DNA from: Streptomyces liliifuscus
GTDB taxonomy: Bacteria; Actinomycetota; Actinomycetes; Streptomycetales; Streptomycetaceae
Length of the DNA: 64,000 nucleotides
NCBI RefSeq assembly: GCF_016598615.1
Contig: NZ_CP066831.1
Location: forward strand, 434,001 to 498,000
Direction: 5' to 3'
The position numbers and the translations under genes were made by a program. Position 1 is the first letter of the stretch, and every line of letters starts with the position of its first letter. Positions 50,586 to 62,677 of the stretch are shown piece after piece. The notes under the pieces are model-generated. The model did no database searches, was not told where the DNA came from, and saw only the letters and a list, made by a program, of their open reading frames with translations.

Positions 50586-51533
50586 ATGATCGGCGCCGTC
50601 AGGATTCCCAGAGCCCGTCGCTTCGCCACCGCACGGATCGAGCCGGACCGTCAGGTGGAGCTCTGGGAGCGGCACAACGCGGAGTCTTTGATCGCCCTCG
50701 CCTGTCGACCGCCGGTGGCGAGGCCGTTCGCTGCTGTAGAGGTGAACCTCCAGCTTGAGCGGGTCCATCTCGCCCGGGTACGTGGGACTCGGCACGTGGT
50801 CGAGCGCTCTGCCGAGTTGGTCGAGGCCACGCCCACCGAGGCGATCGCCGTCTATATGACCATCACGGGAGAGGCGGTCTTCGAGCAGGACGGACACCGT
50901 CGGGTGCTGCGGCCCGGGCAGCTTCTCGTCTGCGATGCCGACCGTCCCTTTCTCCGTGGGTTCGGCCGCGGACTGGAGGAACTGGCCGTAAAGGTTCCCC
51001 GTTCGGAGTTCTCCGCGCTCACCGGCCTGGCGACCGTGCCCACGCCCGTCGTCGTCGACGTGGGCCCCGGCGAGAACCCTCACGGTCGGGCCCTGGCCCG
51101 ACTCGCGGCACGGGCGGTCCGCCAGGATCGCCCTGTGCCGGCAGACGAGCAGGCAGTCATCGAACTCGTATCGGTGCTCGCCGCCTCCGACCACGTCGGT
51201 CTGCCGGTGGCACACAGAGCGGCGGCTCGCACGTTCATCGAGGAGCACTTCACCGATCCGGCGCTCCGCGCGGCCGACATCGCGTCCGGCACGGGCATCA
51301 GCGAGCGACACCTGTCGCGTCTGTTCGCGGCCGTCGGCACCAGCGTGCCCGGACACATCCTCTCGCGTCGGCTGGATGCGGCGTACAGCATGCTGACGTC
51401 CGATGCGGCCAGCGGCCTCCGCACGTCGGACGTGGCTGCACGGTGCGGCTTCACGTCGGCCGCGTACTTCTCCCGCACCTTCCACGAGCGGTTCGGCACC
51501 ACCGCCGGCGGGGTTCGGGCCGGGTCCGCCTGA
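50586..51533 (+). CDS. AraC-family regulator of the hydroxyquinol operon
   Basis: A 315-residue regulator with an AraC-binding-like N-terminal domain (RVLRPGQLLVCDADRPFLRG near residue 108, a cupin-type strand) and a C-terminal double helix-turn-helix (RTFIEEHFTDPALRAADIAS, GISERHLSRLFAAVGTSVPG and RTSDVAARCGFTSAAYFSRT). It resembles the AraC/NimR or XylS-like activators that control aromatic catabolism. It lies 128 bp before the hydroxylase gene on the same strand. In the described resorcinol operon the regulator is of the TetR type, so this would be a different control protein. Confidence 0.88.
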   Translation: MIGAVRIPRARRFATARIEPDRQVELWERHNAESLIALACRPPVARPFAAVEVNLQLERVHLARVRGTRHVVERSAELVEATPTEAIAVYMTITGEAVFEQDGHRRVLRPGQLLVCDADRPFLRGFGRGLEELAVKVPRSEFSALTGLATVPTPVVVDVGPGENPHGRALARLAARAVRQDRPVPADEQAVIELVSVLAASDHVGLPVAHRAAARTFIEEHFTDPALRAADIASGTGISERHLSRLFAAVGTSVPGHILSRRLDAAYSMLTSDAASGLRTSDVAARCGFTSAAYFSRTFHERFGTTAGGVRAGSA

Positions 51534-51661
51534 CCGGTCGCGTCCCGCGATGCTCATTTCCGCCATCTCGGTCCGGATCGTTGGGTCGGCCCGGGTGTGA
51601 CCGCCGACACTCGTACGCACCAGCCCGGTGCCCTTGTCCGGGACGAGGAAAGGTGTGGCAC

Positions 51662-53455
51662 ATGCCCGTGTTCGACGACGGTCAGCCCGAGACCCGTCCG
51701 CCCACGTCGTCGGTGGTCGAGACCGAAGTCCTCATCGTCGGCTCCGGACCGGCCGGCGCGTCGGCGGCGTTGTTCCTGTCGACGCTGGGCGTCGACAACA
51801 TGGTGATCACGAAGTACCGGTGGACGGCGAACACGCCGCGGGCTCACATCACCAACCAGCGGGCGATGGAGATCTTCCGGGACATGGGCATCGAGGACCA
51901 GGTCCTGGCCGATGCAACACCGCACCACCTGGTCGGCGACACGGTTTTCTGTACGTCGATCGCCGGTGAGGAGATCGGGCGTATCCACACCTGGGGGACC
52001 CACCCGGCGCGTGAAGCCGACTACCAACTGGCCTCGCCCTGCCTCGTGGTGGACATCCCGCAGACCTATCTCGAGCCGATCCTGGTCAAGAACGCGACCG
52101 CGCGAGGCACGCAGACGCGGTTCTCCACGGAGTACGTCTCGCACGTACAGGACGCGGACGGCGTCGACGTCCTGGCCCGGGACCGGCTGACCGGTGCGGA
52201 GTACACCATCCGGGCCAAGTACCTGATCGGCGCCGACGGTGCCCGCTCCAAGGTCGCCGCGGACATCGGGCTGTCGTACGAAGGCGCGATGGACATCGCC
52301 GGGTCGATGAACATCACGTTCAAGGCCGACATCGAGCGCTACGTCGGTCACCGGCCCTCGGTCCTCTACTGGGTGATCCAGCCGGGGGCGAACGTCGGAG
52401 GCATCGGGGCCGGCCTGGTGCGCATGGTGCGTCCGTGGAACGAGTGGCTGATCGTCTGGGGCTACGACATCGACGACGAGCCGCCCGTCGTCGACGAAGC
52501 GTCCGCGACCCAGATCGTGCGCGATCTCCTCGGGATGCCCGACATCGACGTCGAGATCACCGGCACCAGCCTGTGGGGCAACAACGAGATGTACGCCAAG
52601 CACCTGCAGAAGGGCCGCGTCTTCTGCGCCGGGGACGCGATCCACCGGCATCCGCCGAGCAACGGGCTGGGCTCCAACACCTCGATCCAGGACTCCTACA
52701 ACCTGGCCTGGAAGCTCGCCCTCGTGCTGCGCGGCCAGGCCGACCGGAGTCTGCTCGACACCTACTCGGCCGAGCGGGCGCCGGTCGCCGAACGCATCGT
52801 CCGACGGGCGAACCGGTCCAGCCGTGAGTTCGTGCAGTTCTTCGAGGTGCTCGGACTGCTCGACGCCACGACGGAGGAGGAGATGGTCGCGGCAATCGAG
52901 GAGCGGAAGGCCAACACGCCCCAGGGCGCGGCCAAGCGCGCCGCTCTGGTAGCCGCGATGGACCTGAAGAACTTCGAGTTCAACGCCCACGGGGTGGACC
53001 TCGGCCAGCACTACCAGTCCGCCGCGGTCGTCTCCGACGGCTCAACCCTGCCTGCGCCCAGCCGCGATCCCGACCTGTACTACGAGATGTCCACCGTGCC
53101 CGGCTCGCACCTGCCGCACGCCTGGGTCGGTGACACCATGCACAGGACGGCGATGATGGACCTCGCCCCCTACGACCGTTTCACCCTCGTCACCGGCATC
53201 GCCGGCGAGGAGTGGGCCTCCGTGGCCGACAAGGTCGCGCACGAGTTCGGGATTCCGCTCGCGACCGTCGTCATCGGACCGGGCCAGGAGGTCACCGATC
53301 TGTACTACGACTGGGCGAAGCTGCGCGAGGTCGACGAGGGCGGTGTCGTGCTGGTGCGGCCCGACAAGCACATCGCCTGGCGCTCGACGACCATGCCCGA
53401 GGACCCCGAGGGCGCTCTGCGTGCGGCGCTGCGCCAGATCCTGGGGAAGGCGTGA
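51662..53455 (+). CDS. FAD-dependent phenol hydroxylase (TfdB/resorcinol hydroxylase type)
   Basis: A 597-residue class A flavoprotein monooxygenase, the usual size for TfdB and resorcinol hydroxylases. Motifs are EVLIVGSGPAGASAALFLST at about residues 22-41, IGADGARSKVAADIGLSYEG near 190, and the FAD-binding FCAGDAIHRHPPSNGLGSNT near 322, then a C-terminal thioredoxin-like domain. It would convert a 1,3- or 1,4-dihydroxybenzene to hydroxyquinol. The ATG at 51662 follows AGGAAAGG. It forms an operon with maleylacetate reductase and hydroxyquinol dioxygenase, in the order of rolHMD. Confidence 0.9.
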   Translation: MPVFDDGQPETRPPTSSVVETEVLIVGSGPAGASAALFLSTLGVDNMVITKYRWTANTPRAHITNQRAMEIFRDMGIEDQVLADATPHHLVGDTVFCTSIAGEEIGRIHTWGTHPAREADYQLASPCLVVDIPQTYLEPILVKNATARGTQTRFSTEYVSHVQDADGVDVLARDRLTGAEYTIRAKYLIGADGARSKVAADIGLSYEGAMDIAGSMNITFKADIERYVGHRPSVLYWVIQPGANVGGIGAGLVRMVRPWNEWLIVWGYDIDDEPPVVDEASATQIVRDLLGMPDIDVEITGTSLWGNNEMYAKHLQKGRVFCAGDAIHRHPPSNGLGSNTSIQDSYNLAWKLALVLRGQADRSLLDTYSAERAPVAERIVRRANRSSREFVQFFEVLGLLDATTEEEMVAAIEERKANTPQGAAKRAALVAAMDLKNFEFNAHGVDLGQHYQSAAVVSDGSTLPAPSRDPDLYYEMSTVPGSHLPHAWVGDTMHRTAMMDLAPYDRFTLVTGIAGEEWASVADKVAHEFGIPLATVVIGPGQEVTDLYYDWAKLREVDEGGVVLVRPDKHIAWRSTTMPEDPEGALRAALRQILGKA

Positions 53456-53460
53456 AAAGC

Positions 53461-54516
53461 ATGCGGTTCGACCACGACACCCTCCCGCAGCGGGTTCGGT
53501 TCGCCTCAGCGGCGGCGGCGCAGAACTTGGCCGACGAGATCAAGGAACTCGGCGCGGCCCGGGTCATGGTGATCGCCGCGGAGGCCGAACGCGAACTCGC
53601 CCACCGGGTCGCCGCGCAACTGCCCGTGGCGCACTGGCACCACGAGGTGGCCATGCACGTGCCTGTCGAGGTTGCCGAGCGGGCCCGGGAACAGGCCGCC
53701 GCTCATCTCGTCGACGCGCTCGTCTGCATCGGCGGAGGCTCGACGACTGGCCTGGCCAAGGCCGTGGCGCTCACAACAGGTCTGCCCATCGTCGCGGTGC
53801 CGACCACGTACGCGGGCTCGGAGGCAACCAACGTCTGGGGACTCACCGAGCACGCGCGGAAGACCACGGGCACCGACCCCCGGGTGCTCCCGCGAACAAT
53901 CGTGTACGACGCGACACTCATGCTCACCCTGCCGGTCGACCTGAGCGTGGCGTCCGGCCTCAACGCCCTGGCACACTGCGTCGATTCGATGTGGGCCCCA
54001 CGAGCCGACCCGATCGACCGGGCACTGGCCGGCGAGGGCATCCGGGCCCTGCGCATCGGACTGCCGATGGTCGCCGCCGAACCGGGCGGCCTCGACGGGC
54101 GTGAACACGCCCTGTACGGCGCCTACCTCTCCGCGGTGACGTTCGCCTCGGCGGGATCGGGACTCCACCACAAGATCTGTCACGTACTCGGCGGCATGTT
54201 CGACCTCCCCCACGCACAGACCCATGCCGTCGTCCTTCCTCACGTACTCGCCTTCAACGCGCCGGCGGCTCCGGACGCCGAGCGACGTATCGCCGCCGCC
54301 CTCGACTCCGGGTCCGCGACCGGCGGACTCGCCCGACTGCGCGCTCAGCTCGACGCACCCCGCGCTCTTCGCGACTACGGCATGCCGGAGTCCGGCATCG
54401 CCCCCGCCGCGGAAGCGGTCCTCGCCGCTGTGCCGCCGGGCAATCCGACCCCCGTGACCCCCGACAACATCACCGGGCTGCTGCGCGCGGCCTGGGAAGG
54501 AGCAGAGCCCCGATGA
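53461..54516 (+). CDS. Maleylacetate reductase
   Basis: A 351-residue iron-alcohol-dehydrogenase-fold reductase. The NAD-binding motif [20 protein letters not shown] is near residue 88, [18 protein letters not shown] near 115, and [18 protein letters not shown] near 168; His residues of [20 protein letters not shown] (about 231-250) stand at the usual metal site. It reduces maleylacetate to 3-oxoadipate with NAD(P)H. The ATG at 53461 has GGGGAAGG at good distance; a GTG at 53452 overlapping the previous stop is possible. The gene overlaps the dioxygenase gene by 4 nt. Confidence 0.9.
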   Translation: MRFDHDTLPQRVRFASAAAAQNLADEIKELGAARVMVIAAEAERELAHRVAAQLPVAHWHHEVAMHVPVEVAERAREQAAAHLVDALVCIGGGSTTGLAKAVALTTGLPIVAVPTTYAGSEATNVWGLTEHARKTTGTDPRVLPRTIVYDATLMLTLPVDLSVASGLNALAHCVDSMWAPRADPIDRALAGEGIRALRIGLPMVAAEPGGLDGREHALYGAYLSAVTFASAGSGLHHKICHVLGGMFDLPHAQTHAVVLPHVLAFNAPAAPDAERRIAAALDSGSATGGLARLRAQLDAPRALRDYGMPESGIAPAAEAVLAAVPPGNPTPVTPDNITGLLRAAWEGAEPR

Positions 54517-55400
54517 CCGACACCGTCTCCGCCGAACAGGAGCGTCGCGAGGCGGACCTGGTCGAGCGTGTCGTCCGTTCGTTCGACGGCTGCTCCGACC
54601 CGCGGCTGAAGCAACTGATGACCTCGCTCGTGCACCACCTGCATGCCTTCGCCCGTGAGGTGCGCCTGACCGAGGAGGAGTGGGCCAAGGGCATCGGGTT
54701 CCTGACCGCCGCAGGGCACATCACGGACGACAAGCGCCAGGAGTTCATCCTGCTCTCCGACGTGCTCGGCCTTTCCATGCAGACCATCGGCATCAACAAC
54801 GAGGCTTACGGCGACGCGACCGAGGCGACCGTCTTCGGTCCGTTCTTCGTCGAGAACAGCCCCGAGATCCCCCTCGGCGGCTCTATCTCCGGCGGCGCGA
54901 CCGGCGAACCGTGCTGGGTCGAGGGCACCGTCTCCGACAGCGACGGACACCCGGTCGCCGGTGCTCGCATCGAGGTCTGGGAGGCCGACGCGGAAGGCCT
55001 CTACGACGTCCAGCACGATGACGGCCGGACCGCCGCCCGTGGCCATCTGTTCACCGATGCCGAGGGACGCTACTCGTTCTGGGGCGTCACACCGACGCCG
55101 TACCCCATCCCCCATGACGGTCCTGTGGGTCAGATGCTGGCGGCCGTCGGCCGGTCCCCGATGCGGGCCTCGCATCTGCACTTCATGGTCAGCGCGGCAG
55201 GACAGCGCACCCTGGTCACCCACATCTTCGTCCGCGGCGACGAACTGCTCGACTCGGACACGGTGTTCGGGGTCAAGTCGTCCCTGGTGAAGGGGTTCGA
55301 ACGCCAGGCCCCCGGCTCCCCGACGCCGGACGGGTACGCGGTGGACGGCGCATGGTCACGGGTCTCCTTCGACATCGTGCTGGCCCCGGCCGGTACGTGA
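54513..55400 (+). CDS. Hydroxyquinol 1,2-dioxygenase
   Basis: A 295-residue intradiol dioxygenase of the hydroxyquinol/catechol type. The N-terminal helical dimerisation domain ([20 protein letters not shown]) is followed by [20 protein letters not shown] and the catalytic barrel, with iron ligands Tyr in EGLYDVQ, Tyr in [15 protein letters not shown] and the two His of [10 protein letters not shown]. It cleaves hydroxyquinol to maleylacetate, the substrate of the adjacent reductase. A strong terminator-like stem begins one base after its stop. Confidence 0.92.
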   Translation: MTDTVSAEQERREADLVERVVRSFDGCSDPRLKQLMTSLVHHLHAFAREVRLTEEEWAKGIGFLTAAGHITDDKRQEFILLSDVLGLSMQTIGINNEAYGDATEATVFGPFFVENSPEIPLGGSISGGATGEPCWVEGTVSDSDGHPVAGARIEVWEADAEGLYDVQHDDGRTAARGHLFTDAEGRYSFWGVTPTPYPIPHDGPVGQMLAAVGRSPMRASHLHFMVSAAGQRTLVTHIFVRGDELLDSDTVFGVKSSLVKGFERQAPGSPTPDGYAVDGAWSRVSFDIVLAPAGT

Positions 55401-55464
55401 CCGTTCGGCACAGTCCCCACCGGCCGACGCGCGTTCGCGGGCGGTTGGTGGGGCGACCGAACGG
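55401..55464 (+). terminator. Terminator-like stem after the hydroxyquinol operon
   Basis: CCGTTCGG (55401-55408)/CCGAACGG (55457-55464) and the inner CCCCACC (55415-55421)/GGTGGGG (55447-55453) build one long interrupted stem starting right after the dioxygenase stop. Confidence 0.7.
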
Positions 55465-55769
55465 GGCGGGCCACTCGACGGAGCAGAGGGCGAGCCCAAC
55501 CCCGGGGACACCCGTGCCCTCCCACCCCGACCAGGTCCCAGCCCTCGAACGAGCGTAGCCAGGTCCGCAGCCTGCGGGATCCTGCCGCCGTGGCCTCGAA
55601 CAGCCCGAACCCCGACGTGGCCTGAACCGACCGTCCGGTTCACTGCATCCCACCTGCCCGGCAGGACTGCCGTGACGGCCCACACCCCTGTCCCCGACTC
55701 CGGCGGGACGCAGCCGACCGCTCCGCCCGGCCGCGGTCCGTCCCGCCGTCCGACACGAAGGGAACCCGT
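55465..55769. other. Gene-free stretch
   Basis: No gene recognised. Its right end carries GAAGGGA, the ribosome binding site of the MHYT gene. Confidence 0.35.
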
Positions 55770-56561
55770 ATGCGCGCCACCGTCTCCAACTTCGACTACG
55801 GCGTCGTGACCCCGATCGCCGCCTACCTGATGGCCACCATCGGGGCGGCGCTAGGGCTGCGGTGTACGACACGGTCGCTGAGACGTCCGCACCACAGAGC
55901 CAGATGGCTGGCCCTGGGCGCCGTTTCGTTCGGCTGCGGTATCTGGGCCATGCACTTCATCGCCATGATCGGCTTCGATGTCGAGGGCGTGGCGGTCCGC
56001 TACGACCGGGACCAGACTCTCCTCAGCCTCGCGGTCGTCATCGCCTGCGTAGCCGCCGGCATGTTCCTGGTCGGCTACCGGGGCCGCTCTGCGTTGACCC
56101 TGGTGGCGGCCGGCATCATCACCGGGAACGGGGTGGTGACCATGCACGGCGTCGGGATGAACGCCATCAAGATCGACGGCAGCCTCCACTACGACGGCCG
56201 CATCGTGATTCTCTCCTTCGCCTTCACCATCGTGATCGCCACGGTGGCACTGTGGGCGGCGGTCTCCATCCACGCCCTGTGGTCCAGCATGGGCGCGAGC
56301 CTGATCATGGGAGTGGCGGTGACCGGCATGCACTACATCGGCATGACCGCCCTCTCCATCCAGCTCACCGGCCAGGCCGCCGCCGAGGAGCCGACCAGCA
56401 ATCTGGGGTTCCTCATGGCCATGCTCGCCGGCCCCCTCGCCGTCCTGCTGATCGCCACCACCATCGTCATGTTCGACCCCGACATGATGACCGGTGACGA
56501 CGACTTGGGCCGAGCGGCACTCGCACCACGCGGCACCGACTCCACCCACCCCGTGCAATAG
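55770..56561 (+). CDS. MHYT-domain integral membrane sensor
   Basis: A 263-residue protein with seven predicted helices carrying three MHYT-type motifs: AMHFIAMIGFD near residue 66, VTMHGVGMNAIK near 124 and TGMHYIGMTALS near 188. These Met/His-rich repeats are proposed to bind copper and to sense O2, CO or NO. In many bacteria the domain is fused to GGDEF/EAL or kinase domains; here it stands alone, as is usual in Streptomyces. The C-terminal 30 residues are cytoplasmic and polar. No signalling partner is adjacent. Confidence 0.85.
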   Translation: MRATVSNFDYGVVTPIAAYLMATIGAALGLRCTTRSLRRPHHRARWLALGAVSFGCGIWAMHFIAMIGFDVEGVAVRYDRDQTLLSLAVVIACVAAGMFLVGYRGRSALTLVAAGIITGNGVVTMHGVGMNAIKIDGSLHYDGRIVILSFAFTIVIATVALWAAVSIHALWSSMGASLIMGVAVTGMHYIGMTALSIQLTGQAAAEEPTSNLGFLMAMLAGPLAVLLIATTIVMFDPDMMTGDDDLGRAALAPRGTDSTHPVQ

Positions 56562-56741
56562 ACGTCCCAATCGCTGATAGGCCGGTTCGGCCAACTGGTC
56601 GGCGCGTTACGGAAGGAGGGCGGCCGTCGCGCCTTGCATTTGTTCGCGTGTGCGGGCCTTCGGGCTGCGGGGACGGTCGGTTGACGACGATCCCCCGGCG
56701 CGGCCGATCCCGGATTCGAAGCCGTACGTGCGGCGTTCGCG

Positions 56742-58091
56742 TCACCCGCGTCGGCGATGGCGGCCCGCGGCGGAGCTGTCGAACCTCACATCCCGCGGCT
56801 GCGGCACCGGGTACCCGCCAGGGAGATGGGCCTCGACTGCGTCGTCCGCCGAGGCGGGTGCCACCGGGCCGGGGACCGGTGGCTGCGCCCAGGCCGTCTG
56901 AGTTCCCGGGGAAGGCTCCGGTGCCGGCGCATCGGTCGTCGCGGCCGGCGCGGCGGGTTTCGCCCGGCGCCCGGCACGGTGCCGCCTCCCAGGGGAGGGC
57001 CGGTTCCGTCGGCCCGGGGTCAACTTCGGCGGTTCCTCGGCCGAACCCACGGACCTGTTGAAGGTGTCCGCGACCCAGGTGTTGACCAGGTTCAACGCGC
57101 CCTGCAGACCGGACCCGACGGGACCGAACAGCATCACGAGCACCCCGACCGCCACACCGAACGTTCCCGGCATGAGCACTACGAACCCGAGTCCGCCGAT
57201 GGCGCATCCCAACACGGTCCTACGGTTCGAGCCCCGCCGTAGCGCGACCGCGGCCACCACGCAGGCCCCTACGACCGCACCGGTGTTCAGCGTCAGGTTG
57301 AACTGGAGGTCCGAGGAGAGCCCGCGCAGCGGGCCGAGAGCCGCCGCGCCCGCCCCGCCGTCCAGGATTCGCCAGGTGAGCAGATTGACGGCGGCGACCA
57401 CCGCGCCGAGTAGACCGGCCATGAGTCCTCGCCGGAACGGTGCGCCGCTCGCCACCGACCGCGCACCCGGACGAGCCGTACCGTCCGCCCTCTCACGGGC
57501 AGGCGGGAATTCCGGAAGCCACCGCGCGGCGACAGCGAGGACGAGGACTCCCAGCGCGGAGCCGACGGCAAACATGGCCCGCCAGCTGTAGGCGGGCAGC
57601 ACCATGGGCGCCAGCACCATGGCACTGATGCCGCCGCCGGGTGGCATCAGTGCCAACGACACTCCGGTGACCCGCTTGGCCCGCCCGGGCGGCATGGATT
57701 GCCTGCACGCGGTGAGCACGCAGGGCACGACGGCGCCCAGACCCAGCCCCGCCAACCCGCGGAAGTTGGCAAGTTGCACCGGATCGGCGGCCAGCGCGCA
57801 AGCCGCGGTCCACACGCTCGACCAGGCGACCTGGACGAGTACCACCGGACGCAGGCCGAACCGGTCGAGCAACGCTCCGGAGAACATTCCGCCGGCCAGC
57901 ACCCCGACATAGACGGTGCTGCCGGCGGCCCCGGCGGTCACCGCATCGAGGCGCCATCCCGGCTCGCCCAGGAGCGAGCCCAACAAGGTGCTGTAGACGA
58001 TCAGGTCGTAGCTCTGCACCAGGACCAGGAGGGCGCACAGTAGTCCCACGCCGCGTCCGATTGCCATGCCCTGCCTGTCAGCATGTGTCAT
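56742..58091 (-). CDS. MFS transporter (aromatic-acid-type) with abnormal C-terminus
   Basis: A 449-residue protein whose first about 340 residues are a major facilitator transporter resembling the aromatic acid:H+ symporter group: DLIVYSTLLGSLLGEPGW in helix 1, GMFSGALLDRFGLRPVVLVQ as the conserved loop 2-3 motif, and LMPPGGGISAMVLAPMVL. About ten helices can be counted. After LNLVNTWVADTFNRSVGSA the expected last two helices are replaced by about 100 residues rich in Pro, Ala and Arg. This looks like a frameshift or deletion near 57060, so transport function is doubtful. ATG at 58091 follows GGAAGG. Confidence 0.7.
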   Translation of the reverse strand: MTHADRQGMAIGRGVGLLCALLVLVQSYDLIVYSTLLGSLLGEPGWRLDAVTAGAAGSTVYVGVLAGGMFSGALLDRFGLRPVVLVQVAWSSVWTAACALAADPVQLANFRGLAGLGLGAVVPCVLTACRQSMPPGRAKRVTGVSLALMPPGGGISAMVLAPMVLPAYSWRAMFAVGSALGVLVLAVAARWLPEFPPARERADGTARPGARSVASGAPFRRGLMAGLLGAVVAAVNLLTWRILDGGAGAAALGPLRGLSSDLQFNLTLNTGAVVGACVVAAVALRRGSNRRTVLGCAIGGLGFVVLMPGTFGVAVGVLVMLFGPVGSGLQGALNLVNTWVADTFNRSVGSAEEPPKLTPGRRNRPSPGRRHRAGRRAKPAAPAATTDAPAPEPSPGTQTAWAQPPVPGPVAPASADDAVEAHLPGGYPVPQPRDVRFDSSAAGRHRRRG

Positions 58092-58481
58092 GCGCTGCCT
58101 TCCTGCTCCGTTCAGCATGGGGCGCGGCCTCCGGCAGACGGATGTGAGGCGAGTAGCGCCGCCGCGACAGGGCGGGGGCGGGAGGTGCATCGTGACCGCA
58201 TTCTCGAATGCGCCTCGGGGCCGTCACCCACGCTCGTGCCGACTCGAGCGGCACCGGTAACGGTGCCGGGTGTGCACTAGGGACAGTCCTCGGTATTGCA
58301 CTACGGGGTACGGAAGACAGGGCGTTCAGCGACCGCGCGCTCCGGTCTCCTCCAGAACAGCCGTGCCGGATACGTGCGGGCCCGACGAGCACCCGATCCC
58401 CTCCGGGTGACAGTGCGTGGCTGCCGGAGAGCTGCCGTCGCGGCGATGAAGGTCCTGTCCGAAGTGATGTCGCCCGTCCGT
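58092..58481. other. Gene-free stretch
   Basis: No gene recognised. It holds the promoter for the MFS gene at 58091 and the 3' end of the upstream DHA2 transcript. Confidence 0.35.
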
Positions 58482-60570
<2,089 letters not shown>

Positions 60571-61929
60571 TCACGCCGGCTCGATGGTCTGATCGGGCGG
60601 GTTTCCGATCTTCCACTGTGACGGGAACTTCGGTAGTACCGCCGCCAGGACGACGGCGACCACCGTCAGCGCGGTGAGCGCGAGTACCGGCACGGTGTAG
60701 CTTCCGGTCGCGGTCTGCATCGCGCTGACCAGGAACGGCGACATGCCGAGCGACAGGGTGGAGATGGCCAGCGTCAATCCCTGCAGTTGCGCGAACGAGG
60801 CAAGGCCGAAGTACCGCGCGATGAGGAAGGGTCCCAGCGCCGACTCGGCGCCGGTGGCGAAGCCGAGAAGGACCATCGCGACGAACAACAGCGGCGTCGA
60901 GCCGTGATTGACGAATGCGATCAGGAGCCCCACCGGCACCGCCGCGAGCATCGGGACCACCACCCGGGGCCGGTCGGTCCTGTCCAGGATCATCCCACCG
61001 CCGAGAAGTCCGACGACTGACGCAGCGAACAGCGCGGACAAGGACAGCGAGACCGTCGCCTCGGTGAATCCGCGCTCGTTGAAGAAGTCGACCGCGTTCT
61101 GCCGCACAGTCATCGGCCCGGCTGCTGCGAAGGCGAGGGAGACCGTGATGGAGATCCAGATCCGCGTCCGGACCGCCCTGCGCAGCGGGATGCCCGGAAG
61201 ACGCGGCAGATCCACTTCGGGCCCCGTCACACGCGGCGCCGTCGGCTGCGTCGGCTCCTGCGGCTCCTGCGGCTCAGAGATGAGGAACACGGTCGTCGGG
61301 ATCGCCACTACTGCGATAACCGCAGCCACGAGTAGGTAGGTTCCCTTCCATCCAAGGCCAGCGCTGCCGCTGATCAGCCACTGGAACACGGGGGAGAACA
61401 CGGTGGCGGCCAGGCTGGAGGCCACGCCGATGAGGGCGAAACCAATCCCTCTGTGCTGCGGCAGCCAGGTCGAGACAACCTTGAAGACGACAGCCAGACC
61501 TGACATGAAGCCGAACACGGACGCCAGGATCAGCACGACCGCCAGCGCCGGCACGCTGGACCCGCACAGCGGGATCAGGGCCGTCAGCGCCGCGTAGAGG
61601 ACAGCGGAGGGGATCGCGACCCTGCGTGCGCCCAGTCGATCCACCCAACGGCCCGCGAAAGGCAGGACGATCGGCCCGATCAGCAGCGGGAGGGAGACGA
61701 ACACGAGAATGCCGGCGGATTTGGCGGCACCCGTGTCCATGGCGAACGCCGGCACGATGAACGTCGTCATGGCGGAGAGCCCGGAAGGACTCACCAGCAT
61801 GAGGAGAAGACAGCCGGCCAGAGCGGCCTTGGCGCTCGGTGGTGCCTGCCAGAGGTCGGCGAGATAGGACTTCCAGCCTGGTTCGGACGAAGACGGGACG
61901 GTGTCGCCCGTCGGCACGGAAGTGGTCAT
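60571..61929 (-). CDS. MFS transporter (MCT/OFA-like)
   Basis: A 452-residue protein with 12 predicted helices in two halves joined by a charged loop (about residues 210-245, with a QEPQEPTQPT stretch). Loop 2-3 has GRWVDRLGARRVAIPSAVLY, and helix 5 lies around SLAATVFSPVFQWLI. The pattern fits the monocarboxylate/oxalate-formate-like branch. It probably imports or exports a carboxylate. ATG at 61929 follows GGAGG. Close to a flavin monooxygenase gene and aromatic operons, an aromatic acid is a reasonable but unproved substrate. Confidence 0.82.
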   Translation of the reverse strand: MTTSVPTGDTVPSSSEPGWKSYLADLWQAPPSAKAALAGCLLLMLVSPSGLSAMTTFIVPAFAMDTGAAKSAGILVFVSLPLLIGPIVLPFAGRWVDRLGARRVAIPSAVLYAALTALIPLCGSSVPALAVVLILASVFGFMSGLAVVFKVVSTWLPQHRGIGFALIGVASSLAATVFSPVFQWLISGSAGLGWKGTYLLVAAVIAVVAIPTTVFLISEPQEPQEPTQPTAPRVTGPEVDLPRLPGIPLRRAVRTRIWISITVSLAFAAAGPMTVRQNAVDFFNERGFTEATVSLSLSALFAASVVGLLGGGMILDRTDRPRVVVPMLAAVPVGLLIAFVNHGSTPLLFVAMVLLGFATGAESALGPFLIARYFGLASFAQLQGLTLAISTLSLGMSPFLVSAMQTATGSYTVPVLALTALTVVAVVLAAVLPKFPSQWKIGNPPDQTIEPA

Positions 61930-62024
61930 GGGAAAGCCTCCGTTACGGATACGCCGCGGCCCCATTGGCGCGGCGAGCTATTCAGAGGGCGGCTCAATCG
62001 GTCATGGGCCGGGATGGCGACGCT

Positions 62025-62290
62025 GTGGAATGCTTCGTTCCTGACCAGCTGTGGGAGTTGTTCCGGCGAGTAGCGCCCGCGGCGCCAACGTGGCCGCACA
62101 GCGGCAGTCGGCGTCGGCACGGCGACCGGGAGGTGCCGGCCTGCGATCGTGTACTCGGCCATCTCTCGGGGTGGCCGAGGCCAACCACCGCCTTTCGTTG
62201 GCCCGTTGGGCCCGGCCGGACCGGTCCCGGCGCGTGATCGACTCCGACACCATGAGGGCTCTGGAAAACGGGGCCCGGCAGATCCCGAGC
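62025..62290 (+). mobile_element. IS5-family transposase remnant
   Basis: The frame from about 62025 reads FVPDQLWELFRRVAPAAPTW and then GSRRRHGDREVPA, matching the start of another IS5-family transposase group (VPDELWE...P.APTRPQGGGRRRHGDREVLA). After a frameshift, RPDRSRRVIDSDTMRALENG follows, which resembles the later DWSRAVIDS..VRA segment. The middle is deleted, so this is a dead copy. Confidence 0.6.
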
Positions 62291-62677
62291 AGAGTGAGAA
62301 TTCGCTTGCTCGCCGTGCGGAGGGGCCTGCCCCTCCGCACGGCTCAACTCCTTGTGCGAGGTATCCCACGCTCCCGGCGCGGCACAGCGGGTCGCCACGC
62401 CTGGCACCCCCGCCGCCGCATGCGCTCCGCCGCAGGCCCTGCCGACACGGGCTGCGACTTTGTCACCTGCGCCGTTGGCTCCGGACCCTCGGTACCACCG
62501 CGCGCATCCGCCCGTGGATGCGTCGAGTTCTCCGAGCGCCCGGAGCGCTGCTTCCGGACCATCGGGAGTACCGCTGCTCGGCTCACGTGGTGACGCCGCT
62601 CCGGCATCACCACGAGCGGAGAGCCGACCACTTGCTCACATTCGCCGGTAGCGCCGCAGCCCTCATGCGGAATCGGT
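62291..62677. other. Gene-free stretch
   Basis: Nothing recognised beyond possible further decayed insertion-sequence DNA. Confidence 0.3.
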
